Source: Lachnospiraceae bacterium
GTDB taxonomy: Bacteria; Bacillota; Clostridia; Lachnospirales; Lachnospiraceae
NCBI GenBank assembly: GCA_022796795.1
Contig: JAAWJI010000005.1
Coordinates: forward strand, 1-64,000
Length of the DNA stretch: 64,000 nucleotides
Reading direction: 5' to 3'
Positions 18,312 to 26,619 of this stretch are shown here, one piece after another. A program made the translations under genes and the position numbers. Within the stretch, counting starts at the first letter, position 1. Every line of letters starts with the position of its first letter. The notes beneath the pieces were generated by a model that searched no databases, was not told the DNA's origin, and was given only the letters and a program-made list of their open reading frames with translations.

Positions 18312-18836
18312 TTATAATTCAATCCCTTTTCGTGCAGATATTCCCCGATCATAGGGATGCTTGACCTTGCGGATTTCCGACACGTAATCCGCAAGCTCCA
18401 GAAGCTCCGGGGACGGATCCCGGCCTGTCAGCACCACCTCCAGGCTTTGGGGACGGTTCTTTAAAAACTCCAGCGCCGTTTTCTGGTAAATGAGACCATG
18501 GTTGTAGGCGCTCATAAACTCATCCACAATCAAAAGATCCAGGCCCTCCTCCTCCGCCCGGCGGGCGGCATCCTCAAAAAGATGGGTATAGGCATGGGCC
18601 GCCTGTTCTTTTTGCTCCTCTGTCATATTCCAGAAAAATCCGAATTTCTCCTGACAGCAACAATAGGGAATACCAAGCTTTTGCAGCATGCTCACTTCCC
18701 CGGAGGTGCCATCCTTCATGCACTGACAAAACAGCACCCTAAGGCCGCTGCCCGCCGCCCGGACAGCCAGGCCTACAGCCGCCGTGGATTTTCCCTTTCC
18801 GTCCCCGCAATAAATATGCAGCAATCCTTTTTTCAT
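18312..18836 (-). CDS. cobO: Cob(I)yrinic acid a,c-diamide adenosyltransferase
   Basis: Transfers the 5'-deoxyadenosyl group of ATP to reduced cobalt, making the adenosylated corrinoid. The 174-residue protein is the CobA/CobO/BtuR type: P-loop GDGKGKST at residues 11-18, LIVDEFMSAYNHGLI near 103, VVLTGRDPSPELLELADYVSE near 137 and the typical KHPYDRGISARKGIE end. It is the last gene of the cobalamin operon, 24 bases past cbiB. Confidence 0.95.
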   Translation of the reverse strand: MKKGLLHIYCGDGKGKSTAAVGLAVRAAGSGLRVLFCQCMKDGTSGEVSMLQKLGIPYCCCQEKFGFFWNMTEEQKEQAAHAYTHLFEDAARRAEEEGLDLLIVDEFMSAYNHGLIYQKTALEFLKNRPQSLEVVLTGRDPSPELLELADYVSEIRKVKHPYDRGISARKGIEL

Positions 18837-18860
18837 AGTATTATTCCTTTCTGTCTTTCC

Positions 18861-19847
18861 TCACAGAAGCTGCACATACATCCATCCCAGATCCACTCCC
18901 ACATAGAGAAGTACCACCAAAACCATGGTCAATAACGCCGTGGCGTACAGCAGCACATTGGCCCGGCGGATATCCTCAGCCTCCACTTTTTTTATTATAT
19001 CACCGATGGTAGGCTTTTCATACAATTTTCCAAAATAACAGGCGTTTCCCGCCAGCTGAAGCCCCAGAGCTCCCGCCATAACCGCCTCGGTGTGGGCCGA
19101 GTTGGGACTGGCATGATTGGCGTGGTCTCTGCGGTAAATCCGCCAGGCATTTTTGGTGTCAAAGGGCGTAAAAACCGTGGCTGCAATCATGAGAAGCGCG
19201 GACAGGCGGGCCGGCAGATAATTCACCACATCGTCAAGCTTTGCGGCCGCCCGGCCGAAATACAGATATTTCTCATTTTTGTAGCCCACCATAGAATCCA
19301 TGGTATTGATGGATTTATAGAAAAATCCCAGCACCGGCCCGCCCAAAGCCAGAAATAAAAGGGGCGCGATAATGCCGTCGGAGGTATTCTCCGCCACAGT
19401 CTCAATGGCTGCTTTTGCAACGCCCTCCTGGTCAAGCTCTTTGGTATCCCGTCCCACAATCATGGACACAGCCTGCCTGGCTCCTTTTAGATCCTGCGCC
19501 TTTAGCGCCCGGTATACCTTCATGCTCTCATCCTTCAGAGAACGTGTCGCCAGGATCTGATAGGAAAACAGGGTGTAAAGAGCAAAGAGAAGCCCCTGGT
19601 TCAGCTTTCCCGCCCCGTAAAGAATCAGGGCAGGCGCTGCCGTGGTAATCCCGGCAACCACAAGGACCAGCAGCGCGCCTGCTGCCAGCTCCCCCTTCTT
19701 TGTCTCTGGAAACAGGCCCCGCAGCACCCGCTCGGTCCCTGTAATCAAATGTCCCACCAACCGGATGGGATGATAGAGCCAGCGAGGATCTCCCAGGGCC
19801 AGGTCAAGCAGAAAGCCCAATAAAAGGGCTGATAGGGTGAATCTCAT
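18861..19847 (-). CDS. cbiB: Adenosylcobinamide-phosphate synthase
   Basis: Membrane enzyme that attaches (R)-1-amino-2-propanol phosphate (the CobD product) to adenosylcobyric acid. The 328-residue protein begins with LLGFLLDLALGDPRWLYHPIRLVG, a family signature, and has the loop ETVAENTSDGIIAPLLF, KLDDVVNYLPARL and SPNSAHTEAVMAGALGLQL; four to five hydrophobic segments are visible. Its start lies 44 bases inside the 3' end of cobC, so the two are likely coupled. Confidence 0.95.
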   Translation of the reverse strand: MRFTLSALLLGFLLDLALGDPRWLYHPIRLVGHLITGTERVLRGLFPETKKGELAAGALLVLVVAGITTAAPALILYGAGKLNQGLLFALYTLFSYQILATRSLKDESMKVYRALKAQDLKGARQAVSMIVGRDTKELDQEGVAKAAIETVAENTSDGIIAPLLFLALGGPVLGFFYKSINTMDSMVGYKNEKYLYFGRAAAKLDDVVNYLPARLSALLMIAATVFTPFDTKNAWRIYRRDHANHASPNSAHTEAVMAGALGLQLAGNACYFGKLYEKPTIGDIIKKVEAEDIRRANVLLYATALLTMVLVVLLYVGVDLGWMYVQLL

Positions 19848-20505
19848 ACAGTCTTACCTCGTCTCGTTTTTCCAATGCTTCCTCATCCAGAAGAGCCGTA
19901 AAGCCCTCCCCGTTTTTCACCTGCCAGTGATAAAAGGATTCCCGGGGCTCTCCAAAGGCCTCCAGGATACTCATAATGGTTCCTCCATGAACCACCAAAG
20001 CCAGATCCACAGCCTCCCTGGAGCCCGGCTCCCCAAGCGTTCCCTGTTTGGCATAAGCGAAAACCTCCCTTTCCTCTGCCAAATGACACGCTCTTTCTTT
20101 CCTGACAAGTCCCATATGCAGCACCCGCCGAAACCCCTCCCGGCATCTGGCGCAAAAGGACTCATGGCTCTCCCCCTGGGGAAAGGGAAGAGAACCCCCG
20201 CTGTCCACCCAGGCCTGATACCGGGAATCTGCCGACAGCTCCTCATAATTTTTATTCTCAAAGGCCCCGAAATCACACTCCCGCAAAAGCTCCTCGGTCT
20301 GGACCGCAATCCCAGGATAAATCAGACCAGCGGTTTCCATACAGCGCCTCAGGGGGCTTGCAAAGACCAGTTTTGCCAGAGGATAAACGCCTCCTTGAAT
20401 CTGCTCCCTACCCTCCTGGCATAAGCACTCATCCGTGACACCGATATAGCGCCCCAGCAGATTGCCCTGGGTCTTTCCGTGACGGATCAGACAAATCCTA
20501 TACAT
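19804..20505 (-). CDS. cobC: Histidine phosphatase, probable alpha-ribazole-5'-phosphate phosphatase
   Basis: Removes the phosphate in the lower-ligand branch of cobalamin assembly. The catalytic RHG motif is at residues 8-10 (CLIRHGKTQGN), the family stretch FASPLRRCMETA follows near 50, the ECDFGAFENKNYEEL segment near 76 and the second catalytic His in LVVHGGTIMSIL. At 233 residues it is longer than typical CobC (about 200), because of an insert around residues 130-165. The assignment among histidine phosphatases rests on its position in the cobalamin operon. It overlaps the upstream short CobU-like gene by 8 bases. Confidence 0.85.
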   Translation of the reverse strand: MYRICLIRHGKTQGNLLGRYIGVTDECLCQEGREQIQGGVYPLAKLVFASPLRRCMETAGLIYPGIAVQTEELLRECDFGAFENKNYEELSADSRYQAWVDSGGSLPFPQGESHESFCARCREGFRRVLHMGLVRKERACHLAEEREVFAYAKQGTLGEPGSREAVDLALVVHGGTIMSILEAFGEPRESFYHWQVKNGEGFTALLDEEALEKRDEVRLYEIHPISPFIGLSA

Positions 20506-20884
20506 CTTTGATCACCGTCCCGATTCCACACATGACCCGGTGCACCTGTTTTGCCTCCCGGGCCAGGGCGCAGCACAGGCGCCCGGCTCTCTCCCGGTAT
20601 TCCCGGTCAAAGGCATCCACCGGCACCACGCCGCTTCCCAGCTCATTGATCACCAGAACCACCCGGGGATTGCGCTCCAGGAGGGCCTGGGGCAGCGCCT
20701 CCAGAAATTCCGGCTCTCCCAGAAATCTTCGGATATATTCGTGAAAGTGCAGCACCAGACCGGCTTCGAACACCGCCTTTTGCTCACAGACCAACCCGTC
20801 CGCCACATCCCTTTCTTCTATCTGAAATGTCTCCCTGGCATAAGCCTTCTTTCCCTGAAATGCCCCGCCAATTACCAGTTTCAT
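20498..20884 (-). CDS. Short second CobU-like protein
   Basis: A 128-residue protein related to CobU (adenosylcobinamide kinase/guanylyltransferase) but much shorter. It keeps a P-loop-like start (VIGGAFQGKKAYA) and the C-terminal CobU signature (VINELGSGVVPVDAFDREYRERAGRLCCALA, here residues about 78-108). It lacks the RxxxHRxxR stretch that carries the guanylylated histidine in CobU; a complete CobU is encoded three genes away as 21758-22339. It could retain kinase activity, form a hetero-oligomer with CobU, or have another role. AGGAGG precedes the ATG; the gene overlaps cobC by 8 bases. Confidence 0.78.
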   Translation of the reverse strand: MKLVIGGAFQGKKAYARETFQIEERDVADGLVCEQKAVFEAGLVLHFHEYIRRFLGEPEFLEALPQALLERNPRVVLVINELGSGVVPVDAFDREYRERAGRLCCALAREAKQVHRVMCGIGTVIKDV

Positions 20885-21015
20885 CTTGTCTTCCTCCTGA
20901 CTGCCTGTTCCTTTTTCCTGTCTGCACGTCTCCCAAACTTATGTCCGGCTAATCTTTCCAGCCTCTCTATATCTTCTCTTTCCGGGCTTTTCCTCCTGCT
21001 TCCTTCGCATCCTTC

Positions 21016-21783
21016 CTACAGAGGAAGACGCGCTGCTATCAGCACAAAGGCTGCCATGACCAGCTCGCAGACCTGCACAAAATATCCCGCCAGATCTCCT
21101 GTGATCCCTCCAAAATTCTTTTTGGACATATGATAGTAATGTCCAAAGGTTCCTGCAGCGCCCAGAAGAACTGCAACGCCGTACCGGGGCTGCACTGCGC
21201 ACACCCAGATACTGCCTGCCAGGATAAACAAAACCATAACTGCCCGCACCCGGGCCTTCTGGGCCGCGTCGGAAAACATAGCCACCAAGCCTGTATTCTT
21301 TGCACAGGGAAAGCTTACCACCGCCAGACCGCTTAAGGCCCGGGACAGTACATAGCCTCCTGCCAGCACCCCCAGCTCCTCTCTCCCAAGCTCACTGAAT
21401 ACCCCCAGAGAAAGGAGAAAATAGCTAATTCCCACGATGATGGCAAAGGCTCCCGCATGGGAATCCTTCAGAATCTCCAGCCGCCGCTCCATGGGCTGAT
21501 AGGAGCTTAAAGCATCCGCCGTGTCCAGAAATCCATCCAGATGGATTCCCCCGGTAACCGCCACCGGAATCAATACATACCCTGCGGAAATCAGAAGAGT
21601 CCCTTGACACAGCAAGGGGCCTAAAAAACTCCAGCCATACTGCAAAACTCCGATCACCACACCGATCAGAGGAAAAAAGCACATGACATAGCGCATATTT
21701 TCCCTGGTCCACTCTGCCCGCAGCATGGGGATCCGGGAATACATGGCAAATGCAATTTTAAAGCTGTTCCACAGTCTCTTCAT
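21016..21783 (-). CDS. cobS: Adenosylcobinamide-GDP ribazoletransferase (cobalamin synthase)
   Basis: Membrane enzyme joining adenosylcobinamide-GDP to alpha-ribazole. The 255-residue protein starts MKRLWNSFKIAFAMYSRIPM and has the catalytic acidic loop GGIHLDGFLDTADAL near residue 80, then KDSHAGAFAIIVGISYFLL and several membrane helices; KNFGGITGDLAGYFVQ near the C-terminus is also typical. The ATG at 21783 lies 26 bases inside the cobU 3' end. A longer in-frame extension upstream is antiparallel junk inside cobU. Confidence 0.95.
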   Translation of the reverse strand: MKRLWNSFKIAFAMYSRIPMLRAEWTRENMRYVMCFFPLIGVVIGVLQYGWSFLGPLLCQGTLLISAGYVLIPVAVTGGIHLDGFLDTADALSSYQPMERRLEILKDSHAGAFAIIVGISYFLLSLGVFSELGREELGVLAGGYVLSRALSGLAVVSFPCAKNTGLVAMFSDAAQKARVRAVMVLFILAGSIWVCAVQPRYGVAVLLGAAGTFGHYYHMSKKNFGGITGDLAGYFVQVCELVMAAFVLIAARLPL

Positions 21784-22339
21784 GGCTTCCTGCTCCTCTT
21801 TTCCTCTTCTCTTTCGCCTGTTTCTGAAACACGGGAATCCCGTATACCACTTCCACCACCTCATCCGCTTCCTCTGCCATCCGGCAGTTGATCTCTCCCA
21901 GATACTGCTGATACTGGCAGGTCTTGGGGTCATAGGAGATGCCGTCGGAGAAAATCTCATTGGTAACTACCACCACATGGCTGCACTGCCGTCTCAGACC
22001 CTTAAGGCCTGCAAGAACAGCCTCCACCGTGCTCTGACCTGCCCCGCCCTGCCCGTACATCTCATTTGCCGTTAGGTTGGACATACATTCCAGCAAAACC
22101 ACAGAATTCTTTGGAAGCACAAGCCCCCCAAGATCCGTATACCGCTCCACGGTCTCAAAGCGCTTCTCCTTGCGCATGGCCCGGTGACGCTCAATCCGTC
22201 GTCTGCTCTCCTCATCAAAGGGCATCATGGTGGCAAGATAGAAAAGCTTCCCTCCCGCACTCCCGGCCAGTTCCACGGCCTGGCTCTCGGCATATTCTGA
22301 TTTTCCGCTGGCGCTTCCGCCTGTCACTAAGATCAACAT
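21758..22339 (-). CDS. cobU: Adenosylcobinamide kinase / adenosylcobinamide-phosphate guanylyltransferase
   Basis: Phosphorylates adenosylcobinamide and then transfers GMP to it. The 193-residue protein is full length: P-loop TGGSASGKSEYAE (6-18), the guanylylated His region RRRIERHRAMRKEKRFET (about 46-63), VLLECMSNLTANEM and VVTNEIFSDGISYDPKTCQY, then the INCRMAEEADEVVEVVYGIP end. It overlaps the end of cbiA by 7 bases and the start of cobS by 26. Confidence 0.95.
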   Translation of the reverse strand: MLILVTGGSASGKSEYAESQAVELAGSAGGKLFYLATMMPFDEESRRRIERHRAMRKEKRFETVERYTDLGGLVLPKNSVVLLECMSNLTANEMYGQGGAGQSTVEAVLAGLKGLRRQCSHVVVVTNEIFSDGISYDPKTCQYQQYLGEINCRMAEEADEVVEVVYGIPVFQKQAKEKRKRGAGSHEETVEQL

Positions 22340-23736
22340 GGGAATTCCTCACATTTTCTCAGAAAATTTACAGCGATCTCCGGATTGGAATAATAAAACA
22401 GATGGGGAAATCCTGCGTACAGAGACGGATTTGCGTGACCGCACAGCCAGCTGCGGTTCCGGAGAGGCTTTCTGGCCAGAAGACTCTCTCCGCAGCTCTC
22501 ACTCTCCCAGTAGTGGAACTCATGTCCCCGCACCTGTTCCCCCTTCTGCAAAAACATTTGATCCTCCTGGGCCGTCAAAGTTATGTAGCCGAAACGCCCC
22601 AGACGATCCGTGCGGAAGGCTTTTCCCGGGACTACTCCCGCCATGGGATAGAAAATCCCGTCCTGTCCCTCCAGCTGCTCATGCAGATACAGGAAGCCTC
22701 CGCACTCGGCAATACAGGGCATTCCCTTCCGGACAGCCTGCCGGATATTCTGAAGCATGGAAGTATTTGCGCTCAACTCCCTGGCATACAGCTCCGGATA
22801 CCCGCCGCTTAGGATCATGCCCTGGCATCCCTTGGGAAGTCTCTCATCTGTCAGAGGAGAAAATTCCACCAAAGCTGCCCCCAGCTCCTGCAAAAGCTCC
22901 AGATTATCCGCATAGGTAAAGCAAAAAGCCTCATCCTTAGCTAGGGCAATGGAAAGACCTTTGCCTTTGCCCTTCCCCTGTCTCAGCTCCTTTCGACGTT
23001 CTTCCCTTAGTTCCTCCAAAATCTTGGGCCCATCCTGCGAAATTTCGGGCGCCTCCCCGGCCAGCTCCAAAAGCCGGTCCAGATTGAGAGTCTCCTCCAG
23101 GACTTGGGCAAGCTTTTTAAGCTTCTCCTGTAAGGCCTCCACCTCATGAGGAAGCACAAGACCCAGATGCCGGCTCTCCAGCTTCAGCTCCGGCACCGGC
23201 GGCACATATCCCAGCGCCTCCAGGGAAAGCTGCTCCCAGGCCAGCCTTTTCAGATCCGGATACATCCCCTGGGACATCTGGTTGAAAATCACGCCCTGGA
23301 TTCGGCTGGGTCTCTGGTATTCCAGAAAGCCCTTCAGAACCGGGAGCACAGACAGGCTCTGCCCCCTGCAGTTTACAATGAGAATCACGGGCATTTCCAG
23401 GGTTCTAGCCACGTCAAAGGAACTGCCCTCCAGGGATATCCCCCCCAGGCCGTCATAATATCCCATGACTCCCTCCACCACGGAAATATCCTGACCAGCG
23501 GCAGCTCTGCCAAAGAGGTACCGCGTCGTTTCCGGTTCGGTAAAAAAGGTATCCAGGTTCCGGGAGCGGGTTCCGATAACCCGGCTGTGAAACATGGGGT
23601 CAATATAATCCGGCCCGCACTTAAAAGAGGCGGTCCGAAGTCCCCGATCCACCAAGGCCTGCAAGATCCCACAGGTCACCAGGGTCTTTCCGCTGCCGCT
23701 GGCCGGTGCTGCCAGCAGGATCCTGGGGCAGCTCAT
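22333..23736 (-). CDS. cbiA: Cobyrinate a,c-diamide synthase
   Basis: Amidates the a and c side chains of cobyrinic acid using ATP and glutamine. The 467-residue protein has the N-terminal synthetase P-loop PASGSGKT (about 10-17), KCGPDYIDPMFH, and a C-terminal class I glutaminase-like domain with the nucleophile Cys in IAECGGFLYL and HEFHYWE. A lysine/glutamate-rich linker (about 245-275) joins them. The ATG at 23736 has AAGGAG upstream and overlaps the stop of a 78-codon frame by ATGA; the same frame stays open 73 codons further upstream but without a better start. Confidence 0.94.
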   Translation of the reverse strand: MSCPRILLAAPASGSGKTLVTCGILQALVDRGLRTASFKCGPDYIDPMFHSRVIGTRSRNLDTFFTEPETTRYLFGRAAAGQDISVVEGVMGYYDGLGGISLEGSSFDVARTLEMPVILIVNCRGQSLSVLPVLKGFLEYQRPSRIQGVIFNQMSQGMYPDLKRLAWEQLSLEALGYVPPVPELKLESRHLGLVLPHEVEALQEKLKKLAQVLEETLNLDRLLELAGEAPEISQDGPKILEELREERRKELRQGKGKGKGLSIALAKDEAFCFTYADNLELLQELGAALVEFSPLTDERLPKGCQGMILSGGYPELYARELSANTSMLQNIRQAVRKGMPCIAECGGFLYLHEQLEGQDGIFYPMAGVVPGKAFRTDRLGRFGYITLTAQEDQMFLQKGEQVRGHEFHYWESESCGESLLARKPLRNRSWLCGHANPSLYAGFPHLFYYSNPEIAVNFLRKCEEFPC

Positions 23737-23969
23737 GGCCGTCTCCTTCTTCCCGGTTTTCCGGCTCTCCCAAGTTTTCCGGTTCTCACCCGCATCCCGG
23801 CTCCTGCCAGGCGCCGCATACACGTTTCCAGCATTTCCCTGCGTTCCCACACCTGAAGAGCTCCGTAATAGATCCCCATACAGGTCTGAATTCTCTGCCA
23901 TTGTCTCCATATTTTCCTGATTTGTTCCACAGATGCTCCGTCCCTTCTGCTGCATTTTCCTAATTTCAT
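23733..23969 (-). CDS. Candidate small basic protein in the cobalamin operon
   Basis: A 78-codon frame exactly filling the gap between cobK-cbiET and cbiA. Its ATG overlaps the upstream stop by ATGA (23966-23969) and its TGA overlaps the cbiA start by ATGA (23733-23736), the arrangement used for coupled translation in this operon. The product is very basic, with a probable amphipathic helix (about residues 14-52, SVEQIRKIWRQWQRIQ...) and an Arg/Gly-rich tail. I recognise no family. The cbiA frame is also open across this region, so chance cannot be excluded; protein-level evidence is lacking. Confidence 0.45.
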   Translation of the reverse strand: MKLGKCSRRDGASVEQIRKIWRQWQRIQTCMGIYYGALQVWERREMLETCMRRLAGAGMRVRTGKLGRAGKPGRRRRP

Positions 23970-26029
23970 AGTTCCTGCCCGGTCCCTGTGCAGGACACGA
24001 TAAACACCGGATTCTGTCCGGTCAGGAGATGATAGCTTCCCAGGGTCCTGGCCTTTGCAATGCTAAGCTGCAAAATCTCCGTCTCCCCCAGAGGAAGCCT
24101 GGAAAGGCAGGCCTGGATCTCTGAAAGAGTCTCCAGGGTAACTGCATTGATCACCAGACGAATCCGGGGATTTTTCTCCAGCAACCGCGCCAGGATCTCC
24201 CCCAGATTCCCGGAGGATCCTCCTATGAAGGCGTGGGTGGGCGCAGGCAATTCCTCCAGGGCCTCCGGTGCGCTTCCCCTGACCACCTGAATGTTGGGAG
24301 TGCCAAACAACCGCATATTTTCCTGGATTAACCCGGCAGCCTCCTCTTTCTTTTCCACCGCGTAAACCATGCCCTCCGGGGCCTGCAAAGCCATCTCAAC
24401 CGACACAGAACCGGTTCCCGCTCCCACGTCGTAAACCACCGCGTCCCGGGGAAGGCACAGCTTAGCCACAGACACACTTCTTACCTCGCTCTTGGTCATG
24501 GGCGCCTTTCCCCGGATAAAAGCCTCGTCCGGCACACAAGATGGAATCCGGGAACACGCCCCCGGATTTTCTATGAGAGCCGCGCACAGCTCCCCAAAGT
24601 GTTCTCCCGCCAGCTCCCCAGGGCTTCCGCTCCGCAGACATTCTTCCGGATAGTGAAGTCTCTCTCCCACAGTCAGCTTCACCTGTCCCAGGCCGTACTC
24701 CTCCAGCTGCCGGCATAGCTCCCCAACGCTTCCGGAACCGCTGAGCAGGGTAAACACCTTGGGATTTTCCCGCACAGCCGCCACCAGATTACTCTTTCTT
24801 CCATGGACGCTTAGGAGTTTCACATCCTCCCAGGAGGTTTTGAGACGGCTGCACAGATAAACCACAGAGGAAATTCCCGGAAGCAGGTTTACCTGAAAGT
24901 CTGTGTCCGCAAAAGCCTCCAACAGCCCCTTGGCGCCGCTGTAAAAACCCACATCCCCGGACAGAAGCACCACAGCCCTGCCGTACTCTGGATGGGCCGT
25001 CAGATAATCCCGAATCTCCAGGGGACGGTAACAGGAATACATGGGCTTATGCATTTCCTCCACGCAGGCCAGCATACGCTTTGCCCCGATCAGACAGTCT
25101 GCCTGGCGGCAAGCCTCCCACACCTCCCGGGTCATGTTTTCTGGCACGCCCATGCCGATTCCGGCTAGGATTACCTGGCGCTTTTGCCTTGAATCAGAAG
25201 CCTCCTGTTTTCCCTTTAAATCGCCAGACAAGATCTGCTCTTCCAGCCGCAAAGGCCTGGACAGGGAAAACCGCTGCTCCAAAATCCGGCAGACCTGCTG
25301 GGGAGATTTTCCCGGCTGCTCCCCAGGCCGCCCAATCAGCACCACCTGGACTCCTGCATTCTTTGCCGCGGCCAGCTTTTCCGGAAATCCGCCAACCTTT
25401 CCGGATTCCTTGGTGACCAGATACCGGGCCTTGACCTGCCTCAGCATGGCCTCGTTCAGTTCCTGGGAAAAGGGGCCCTGCATGCACAGCAGATGCGTTC
25501 CCGTAAATCCCATCTCCTGACATCCCCTCACCACCTCCGGCATGGGCAGAACCCGGGCATAGAGCCGCTCCTGATAATCCCTAAGCTGTGTAAAGGCCGC
25601 CAACTCCTTGCTCCCGGTGGTCAACAGCACATTCCCGCTGGTTCCCTGCAAATATTCCACGGCAGCCTTTGTATCCTCCACCACCGTACAATCCGCTTCC
25701 TCCACCAGGGATTCCTGGCGGATCAGGCGCAGGTACTCCCTTCCCGTCTGCTGGCAGGACTCACGAATATTTTTTGACACCGCAGACGCATAGGGGTGGG
25801 TGGCATCCACCACCAGATCCGGCTGCTCTTGAAGGAACAGCTGTTCCATAGCCTCCTGATTAAGACGGCCTGCCTGTACCTTAAGATATTCCTCTGTGTT
25901 CAGGCGCTCCACCAGCTGTTCCCCATACTCTGTGGCCACGCACGCCAACACAAAGACTCCCTGGCGGCTTAACTCCTGGGACAGGATACGCCCCTCTGTA
26001 GTCCCTGCAAAGACAATTACCTGTTTCAT
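23966..26029 (-). CDS. cobK-cbiET: Fused cobalt-precorrin-6A reductase and precorrin-6Y/7 methyltransferase-decarboxylase
   Basis: A 687-residue three-domain enzyme. Residues about 1-255 are CobK/CbiJ (MKQVIVFAGTTEGR, DATHPYASAVSKN, LLTTGSKELAAF, VTKESG). After a charged linker (about 260-285), residues about 287-485 are CbiE, C5/C15 methylation (ILAGIGMGVPENMT, LLSGDVGFYSGAKGLLEA, PGISSVVYLCSRL, SVHGRKSNL). Residues about 510-687 are CbiT, C12 decarboxylation (MTKSEVRSVSVAKL, VYDVGAGTGSVSVEMAL). It therefore combines three consecutive steps. The ATG at 26029 overlaps the upstream acetyltransferase stop by ATGA. Confidence 0.93.
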   Translation of the reverse strand: MKQVIVFAGTTEGRILSQELSRQGVFVLACVATEYGEQLVERLNTEEYLKVQAGRLNQEAMEQLFLQEQPDLVVDATHPYASAVSKNIRESCQQTGREYLRLIRQESLVEEADCTVVEDTKAAVEYLQGTSGNVLLTTGSKELAAFTQLRDYQERLYARVLPMPEVVRGCQEMGFTGTHLLCMQGPFSQELNEAMLRQVKARYLVTKESGKVGGFPEKLAAAKNAGVQVVLIGRPGEQPGKSPQQVCRILEQRFSLSRPLRLEEQILSGDLKGKQEASDSRQKRQVILAGIGMGVPENMTREVWEACRQADCLIGAKRMLACVEEMHKPMYSCYRPLEIRDYLTAHPEYGRAVVLLSGDVGFYSGAKGLLEAFADTDFQVNLLPGISSVVYLCSRLKTSWEDVKLLSVHGRKSNLVAAVRENPKVFTLLSGSGSVGELCRQLEEYGLGQVKLTVGERLHYPEECLRSGSPGELAGEHFGELCAALIENPGACSRIPSCVPDEAFIRGKAPMTKSEVRSVSVAKLCLPRDAVVYDVGAGTGSVSVEMALQAPEGMVYAVEKKEEAAGLIQENMRLFGTPNIQVVRGSAPEALEELPAPTHAFIGGSSGNLGEILARLLEKNPRIRLVINAVTLETLSEIQACLSRLPLGETEILQLSIAKARTLGSYHLLTGQNPVFIVSCTGTGQEL

Positions 26030-26526
26030 TTTTGATCCATTCCTTTCGCCGCCATCTGTCGTAGCTCTTCCCCTGTAAGGCGGTATATGGTCCATTCCTC
26101 CATGGGCTTTGCCTGCATAGAACGATAAAACTCAATGCTGGGCACATTCCAGTCCAGGCAGGACCACTCCAGACGGCCACAGCCCCGCATGTAGGCAAGG
26201 GTGGCCACATGCTGAAAAAGCGCTTTTCCGTATCCTTTTCCCCGGTACTCCGGCATGACAAACAAGTCCTCCAGATAGATCCCGGCTCTTCCCAGAAATG
26301 TGGAAAAGTTGTAGAAAAACAGCGCATAGCCCACGGCTGTCCCTGCTGCCTCCAGTACCAGCACCTCCGCCGTCCTCTTCTCAAACAGCCACTCCTCCAA
26401 CAGCTCCTTCGTGGCAACCACCTGATCCTCCAGCATCTCATAGGCAGCCAGGGCGTGGATAAATCTTAAAATTACCGGCACATCCCTTTTCTCTGCCATG
26501 CGTATTTTTACCTTGGTTTCCTGCAT
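26026..26526 (-). CDS. GNAT-family N-acetyltransferase (SSAT-like)
   Basis: A 166-residue acetyltransferase with the acetyl-CoA loop of the family (VMPEYRGKGYGKALF, near residues 92-106) and features of the diamine/thialysine branch: FFYNFSTFLGRAGIYLEDLFV before it and CLDWNVPSIEFYRSMQA after it. The start chosen (26526) has AGGAAA nearby; ATGs at 26556 and 26595 are alternatives. It sits between cbiG and cobK-cbiET and shares a 4-base overlap with the latter, so it is expressed with the cobalamin genes. No role in cobalamin synthesis is known for this family; substrate unknown. Confidence 0.82.
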   Translation of the reverse strand: MQETKVKIRMAEKRDVPVILRFIHALAAYEMLEDQVVATKELLEEWLFEKRTAEVLVLEAAGTAVGYALFFYNFSTFLGRAGIYLEDLFVMPEYRGKGYGKALFQHVATLAYMRGCGRLEWSCLDWNVPSIEFYRSMQAKPMEEWTIYRLTGEELRQMAAKGMDQK

Positions 26527-26619
26527 TTCTGTTTCCTGATGTCTTTTTTCACACATGTAACCACCATGATCCTTTACTACCCCTGCGGCATCCAAAAGCC
26601 TTGTATGCCGCCGCCCTTT

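Noticed and set aside
23737..23955. 73-codon N-terminal extension of CbiA
   Set aside because: The ATG at 23736 has AAGGAG and gives the normal start right before the P-loop; the extension has no ribosome site and competes with the ATGA-bounded frame.
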